The notes under the pieces are model-generated. The model saw only the letters and a list, made by a program, of their open reading frames with translations, ran no database searches and was not told the DNA's origin. The position numbers and the translations under genes were made by a program. A stretch of DNA of 64,000 nt from Lachnospiraceae bacterium (GTDB lineage Bacteria; Bacillota; Clostridia; Lachnospirales; Lachnospiraceae), in assembly GCA_015057525.1 (NCBI GenBank), contig SVEE01000009.1, positions 1 through 64,000 on the forward strand, in the 5' to 3' direction. This document shows positions 61,094 through 64,000 of this stretch, in pieces (position 1 is the first letter of the stretch; each line of letters begins with the position of its first letter).

Positions 61094-61585
61094 CTAAGAT
61101 TTACCGTCTAAGATTGAAACAATACTTTCGAAAAGACTGTCTTCTTTTTGATGCTCGCTCGTTGTATTTTGTTTTGCTGTAGATTCAAAATTAGAAGGGT
61201 TTTGATTGAGTAAATTTAATATTGATTCAGGGGACATGTTAGATGATGTGTGATTTAAGTTGCTGTCTGATGCATTCATCATGTCCATCATGCCTTGCAT
61301 TTGCTTCATTTGCTTAATGGTTGAAGCGAAATTCCCCGGAAGAAAGTTGCATATGTCAGAAATAAAATCATCAGTTGTTTTGGGATGGCAGTCAAAACCA
61401 CATTCTGATATGTAGGAAGGATTAGAAAATGATTCCATTATGGACATTAATTCCTTGTACTTGATGAAGAAAATAAGGAGTTTTTTGAAGCGGTAGTCCA
61501 CGAACGGCACAAGAGCTTCCAGCATGAATAAAGAATCGTCTTTAATTAATCTGTCAAGAGGGTGAATTCGTTGAAATTTATCCAT
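61094..61585 (-). CDS. Hypothetical protein with helical N-terminus and Ser/Asn-rich tail
   Basis: 163 residues. The N-terminal ~85 form helices (PLDRLIKDDSLFMLEALVPF, VDYRFKKLLIFFIKYKELMS). The middle is Met-rich (TIKQMKQMQGMMDMMNASDS), and the tail is low-complexity Ser/Asn/Gln. It lies 43 bases upstream of the previous gene on the same strand, with a CGGAG binding site. Function unknown; co-located with a high-cysteine small protein gene, so a spore-layer role is a guess. Confidence 0.75.
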   Translation of the reverse strand: MDKFQRIHPLDRLIKDDSLFMLEALVPFVDYRFKKLLIFFIKYKELMSIMESFSNPSYISECGFDCHPKTTDDFISDICNFLPGNFASTIKQMKQMQGMMDMMNASDSNLNHTSSNMSPESILNLLNQNPSNFESTAKQNTTSEHQKEDSLFESIVSILDGKS

Positions 61586-61644
61586 ACTTAAACTCCGGTT
61601 TTATTACTAAATATATGTTTAAAAATAAATAATTATTCTAAATT

Positions 61645-61670
61645 AAGGTCACTGTATAAACAGTGACCTT
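61645..61670 (-). terminator. Terminator of high-cysteine protein gene
   Basis: AAGGTCACTGT and ACAGTGACCTT with a four-base loop, downstream of the minus-strand gene 61709-61954. Confidence 0.7.
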
Positions 61671-61708
61671 TGCAACAAGAATCATTATGGGATTCTCATT
61701 ACTTCAGA

Positions 61709-61954
61709 TTAGCATCCGCAGCCGTAGTCGCCACTTCTGTTGTTGTTGCCACAGCAGAAAAGAAGGATAAGGATAATCCAGATGCAATCGCAGCCACCAT
61801 TACCACAGCCATCGTTGCCAAAGAAGCTGCCGTTGTTGCCGCCACATAAGAAAAGAAGGATTATAATCCAAATGCATGAGCAGCTGCTTCCGTTACCAAA
61901 GCCAAATCCACTTGAACATCCACAACCGCACTGAGTAGCAGATAAATCACTCAT
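61709..61954 (-). CDS. Small Gly/Cys-rich protein with two hydrophobic segments
   Basis: 81 residues: MSDLSATQCGCGCSSGFGFG, then CIWIIILLFLCGG, a second CIWIILILLFCCG and a CGC end. The unit (Gly/Cys run, Cys-Ile-Trp-Ile-Ile hydrophobic stretch, Cys-Gly) appears twice, so the gene arose by internal duplication. Such proteins are annotated in Clostridia as chorion-class high-cysteine HCB protein 13 and are suspected spore or envelope components. GGAGG is seven bases before the ATG. Own terminator at 61645. Confidence 0.8.
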   Translation of the reverse strand: MSDLSATQCGCGCSSGFGFGNGSSCSCIWIIILLFLCGGNNGSFFGNDGCGNGGCDCIWIILILLFCCGNNNRSGDYGCGC

Positions 61955-62110
61955 GATAAAACCTCCGCTGATTAATTGTTATGGTTTATATTATTCAGAC
62001 ATGAAAAATTTGTTAAAGAGAATTTGTTTATTTTTTAAGGGGTTGATTAGAAATATTATAAATGATAAGATTATTAATCAGAAAACTAAGTCCATGACAA
62101 GGGTAAAGGT

Positions 62111-63043
62111 ATGAAAAATAAAAAGTTAGAGAAAATTTTATTAAAGAATACCCTCTCTGTAGCATTACCAGCTATGGCACTTTTTGTTGTGCTTATTTTG
62201 ATGTTTTTGAAGTTTGGAATGTTAGAACAGGCAAAGTGTAATGAAATAGGTAATGTAGAAAACTTAGAAGAAAAGATGGAAACAATGTACAATGAAAAAT
62301 TGACGAGTGTGAAGTATGTGGCAGAAAAAGTAAAATATACTGGTTTTGATTATGTTGTTGATGGCAAAATCAAGGGTGCATATTACTATAGTGTTATTAA
62401 TAACAAAATGTATATGTTTCTTCTTAAAACAGATGAGCCTAAGCAAGAGTATGATAACATAGAAATTAAGGGTAAAATTATTAAGGACAATGTTTCTGTT
62501 GGGCATATTATTTCTCAATTGGCGGCAGAGAACAATTTGAATGCGGCTATGTTTACTGAATATTGCTGTGGATATATGATTAGTGAACCGGATTATCCTC
62601 ATGCGTATATTGCAATGGTTTATGTGTTTTTTGCTTCACCTATCATAGTTTGTATTCTTATCATAATTTATGTGATTGCGATTTGGATGAATCCACTTCT
62701 TCATTCTCAGACAAAGCAGCTTGAGGCCTATGGTGAAATAGATGATATTATTGCTGAGATTAACGAGCAACTTTCTAATAAGCTTTTGTTTAAAAAGGGT
62801 AATATTTATATTACAACAGATTATATGTTGATTAATTATATAAATAAAACGGATATAATAAAGTTAGATTACATTAAATATCTCTCTAAAAATTTAGTTG
62901 AAAGCAAATTTTATAAAATAAATAAAAAAGAAGTATTTCGTCTTACTATGTCAAATCCAGAAAAGCTTTTTTATGAGGTTGATTTTACAAACGAGGAATT
63001 GATTGATGATATAGTGACCTATATTAGAGGAGTGAACTCCTAA
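62111..63043 (+). CDS. Hypothetical membrane protein with extracytoplasmic domain
   Basis: 310 residues. Membrane helix at about 15-38 (VALPAMALFVVLILMFLKFG), an outside domain of ~130 residues (GNVENLEEKMETMYNEKLTS, VAEKVKYTGFDYVVDGKIKG), a second helix at about 178-200 (VFFASPIIVCILIIIYVIAI), and a cytoplasmic C-terminal domain (YGEIDDIIAEINEQLSNKLL). No family recognised. The binding site is weak (AAAGG, three bases before ATG). It is the only gene between the spore-type genes and the pheS leader. Confidence 0.78.
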   Translation: MKNKKLEKILLKNTLSVALPAMALFVVLILMFLKFGMLEQAKCNEIGNVENLEEKMETMYNEKLTSVKYVAEKVKYTGFDYVVDGKIKGAYYYSVINNKMYMFLLKTDEPKQEYDNIEIKGKIIKDNVSVGHIISQLAAENNLNAAMFTEYCCGYMISEPDYPHAYIAMVYVFFASPIIVCILIIIYVIAIWMNPLLHSQTKQLEAYGEIDDIIAEINEQLSNKLLFKKGNIYITTDYMLINYINKTDIIKLDYIKYLSKNLVESKFYKINKKEVFRLTMSNPEKLFYEVDFTNEELIDDIVTYIRGVNS

Positions 63044-63090
63044 AAAATAGTAATAATCCAAGATTTTTGGCTGTTTTTTATGAAAAGAAC

Positions 63091-63118
63091 TTGACACAAA
63101 ACTTTACTGTGTTAGAAT
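63091..63118 (+). promoter_or_regulatory. Promoter of pheS T-box leader
   Basis: TTGACA (63091-63096), a 16-base spacer, TAGAAT (63113-63118). Confidence 0.75.
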
Positions 63119-63124
63119 AATTAT

Positions 63125-63405
63125 TTGTAAAAGTTAAAAGAAAAGCAATGAAGGTGCAACAAGGATTAGCATCACTTAACAGAGATGTGGGGTCATGGCT
63201 GGAAGCCCTACTTAAGATATAGTTAATCTCATTTTCACACTGGAGCCGCATGCTTGAACAAAAATATGGTAATAGCCATATATAAGTAGGGTATGTCGTT
63301 TATGTACGTTACACATAATGAGTGCGACTTTAATAAGTCGAAGCTGGGTGGTACCGCGGAGTATATTCGTCCCTTTTATCGTAAGATAAAGGGGCTTTTT
63401 TAATT
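63125..63405 (+). promoter_or_regulatory. T-box riboswitch, phenylalanine type
   Basis: A long structured leader with the T-box core GGGTGGTACCGCGG (63346-63359), a terminator at 63371-63402, and Stem I upstream. Its UGGU bulge fits the ACCA end of tRNA-Phe (discriminator A). A TTC at 63234-63236 in the region of the specifier loop pairs with anticodon GAA. Uncharged tRNA-Phe would stabilise the antiterminator and switch on pheS. Confidence 0.92.
63371..63402 (+). terminator. T-box regulated terminator
   Basis: CCCTTTTATC, loop GTAA, GATAAAGGGG, then C and TTTTTT. It is the off-state hairpin of the pheS leader. Confidence 0.9.
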
Positions 63406-63446
63406 TTACCTAGCACTCAAAGGATATATATTATGGAGGAATCAAA

Positions 63447-64000
63447 ATGAAAGAGATGTTACAAAACATTAAGGATGCAACATTAGCTAAGATTGAAGCT
63501 ACAGATGACCTTAATGTAATCAATGAAATCAAAGTTTCAGTTCTTGGAAAAAAGGGCGAGCTTACACAGGTTTTAAAGAGTATGAAGGATGTTGCACCGG
63601 AAGACAGACCTAAGGTTGGTCAGATGGTTAACGAGACAAGACAGGCTATTGAAGAGAAGCTTGAGGCTAAGACAAAAGCAATTAACAGCGCAATTAGAGC
63701 TGAAAAAATGAAGAGAGAAACAATAGATGTAACTCTTCCTGGAGTAAAGAAGATTCAGGGACACAGACACCCTAATCAGATAGCTCTTGAGGATTTAGAG
63801 AGAGTATTTATTGGCATGGGATATGAGGTTGTATCTGGACCAGAGATAGAGTATGACAAGTACAACTTTGAGCTTCTTAATATACCTGCTAATCATCCAG
63901 CGAAGGATGAGCAGGACACATTCTATATTACAAAAGATATCTTACTTAGAACACAGACTTCACCTGTACAGGCACGTATTATGGAGCAGGGTAATCTTCC
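63447..64000 (+). CDS. pheS: Phenylalanyl-tRNA synthetase alpha subunit (partial)
   Basis: The first 184 residues are seen and the frame is open to the window end. KVSVLGKKGELTQVLKSMKD is the N-terminal coiled-coil tRNA-binding arm. GHRHPNQIALEDLERVFIGMGYEV and SGPEIEYDKYNFELLNIPANHPAKDEQDTFY (in part) are the class II motif 1 region, and LLRTQTSPVQARIM starts motif 2. GGAGG is seven bases before the ATG. It attaches phenylalanine to tRNA-Phe together with pheT, expected just beyond the window. Confidence 0.97.
   Translation, partial: MKEMLQNIKDATLAKIEATDDLNVINEIKVSVLGKKGELTQVLKSMKDVAPEDRPKVGQMVNETRQAIEEKLEAKTKAINSAIRAEKMKRETIDVTLPGVKKIQGHRHPNQIALEDLERVFIGMGYEVVSGPEIEYDKYNFELLNIPANHPAKDEQDTFYITKDILLRTQTSPVQARIMEQGNL

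Overview
Organism. The window is AT-rich DNA from a Gram-positive, strictly anaerobic Clostridia-type bacterium, most likely a Lachnospiraceae member (Lachnospira, Eubacterium, Butyrivibrio or Roseburia group). Signs are strong AGGAGG ribosome binding sites, tRNAs without encoded CCA, a trimeric electron-bifurcating [FeFe] hydrogenase, a T-box leader on pheS, GatCAB, a PPi-type phosphofructokinase, a 6S-like RNA and a high-cysteine spore-type protein. The family assignment is inferred from gene content and protein flavour, not from a search.

Layout. 1-112 is the 3' end of a 23S rRNA gene, followed without a 5S gene by tRNAs Asp, Val, Thr, Tyr, fMet and Phe (224-777). 0.9-7.35 kb holds an orphan lysine-rich protein, a metalloprotease-like/XRE/membrane-protein operon with four operator palindromes around its promoter, an ABC transporter of the MacB/FtsX type and a 57-residue membrane protein. 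7.35-7.96 kb is non-coding: three inverted repeats spaced 84 bp apart, then a GC-rich patch. 7.96-11.65 kb carries a DAHP synthase, a CBS protein, a HAD phosphatase, a 163-bp imperfect palindrome, a DUF951 protein, a CarD-like regulator and a small acidic protein. 11.8-15.9 kb is hydCBA. 15.98-18.5 kb holds an unknown acidic protein and an O-acyltransferase/SGNH fusion.

Accessory block 18.6-29.65 kb. A solitary serine recombinase is followed by a PlsC-type acyltransferase and four tandem, diverged class I adenylate-forming enzymes. Two disrupted genes lie between them: one split by an in-frame amber codon and one by a single-base frameshift. The block ends with a complete type III toxin-antitoxin locus (promoter, small structured RNA, terminator, ToxN/AbiQ-like toxin) enclosed by a 57-bp direct repeat. 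This is the most unusual part of the window.

29.8-38.7 kb is a dapF-led cell-envelope operon: initiating sugar-phosphate transferase, IspD/TarI-like cytidylyltransferase, SDR epimerase, TagGH-like ABC exporter, two CDP-glycerol glycerophosphotransferase-like enzymes and a GT2 glycosyltransferase. It looks like a teichoic-acid-like polymer made on a lipid carrier and exported by an ABC transporter. 38.76-42 kb is gatCAB. 42-46.6 kb holds a UDP-sugar pyrophosphorylase, a dolichol-phosphate-type glycosyltransferase, an LCP ligase and PPi-PFK. 46.7-47.0 kb is a 6S-like RNA. 47.0-54.1 kb holds a SpoIID-like protein, a YihY-like membrane protein, glyA, ftsH and an HD nucleotidase. 54.2-60.7 kb holds an AAA/DUF4143-like ATPase (minus strand), an AI-2E family transporter, a degenerate CbiE/CbiT-like protein, DUF4250 and leuS. 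60.7-62.0 kb has three minus-strand genes of probable spore or surface role. The window ends with an unknown membrane protein and a Phe T-box leading into pheS, which is cut by the window edge.
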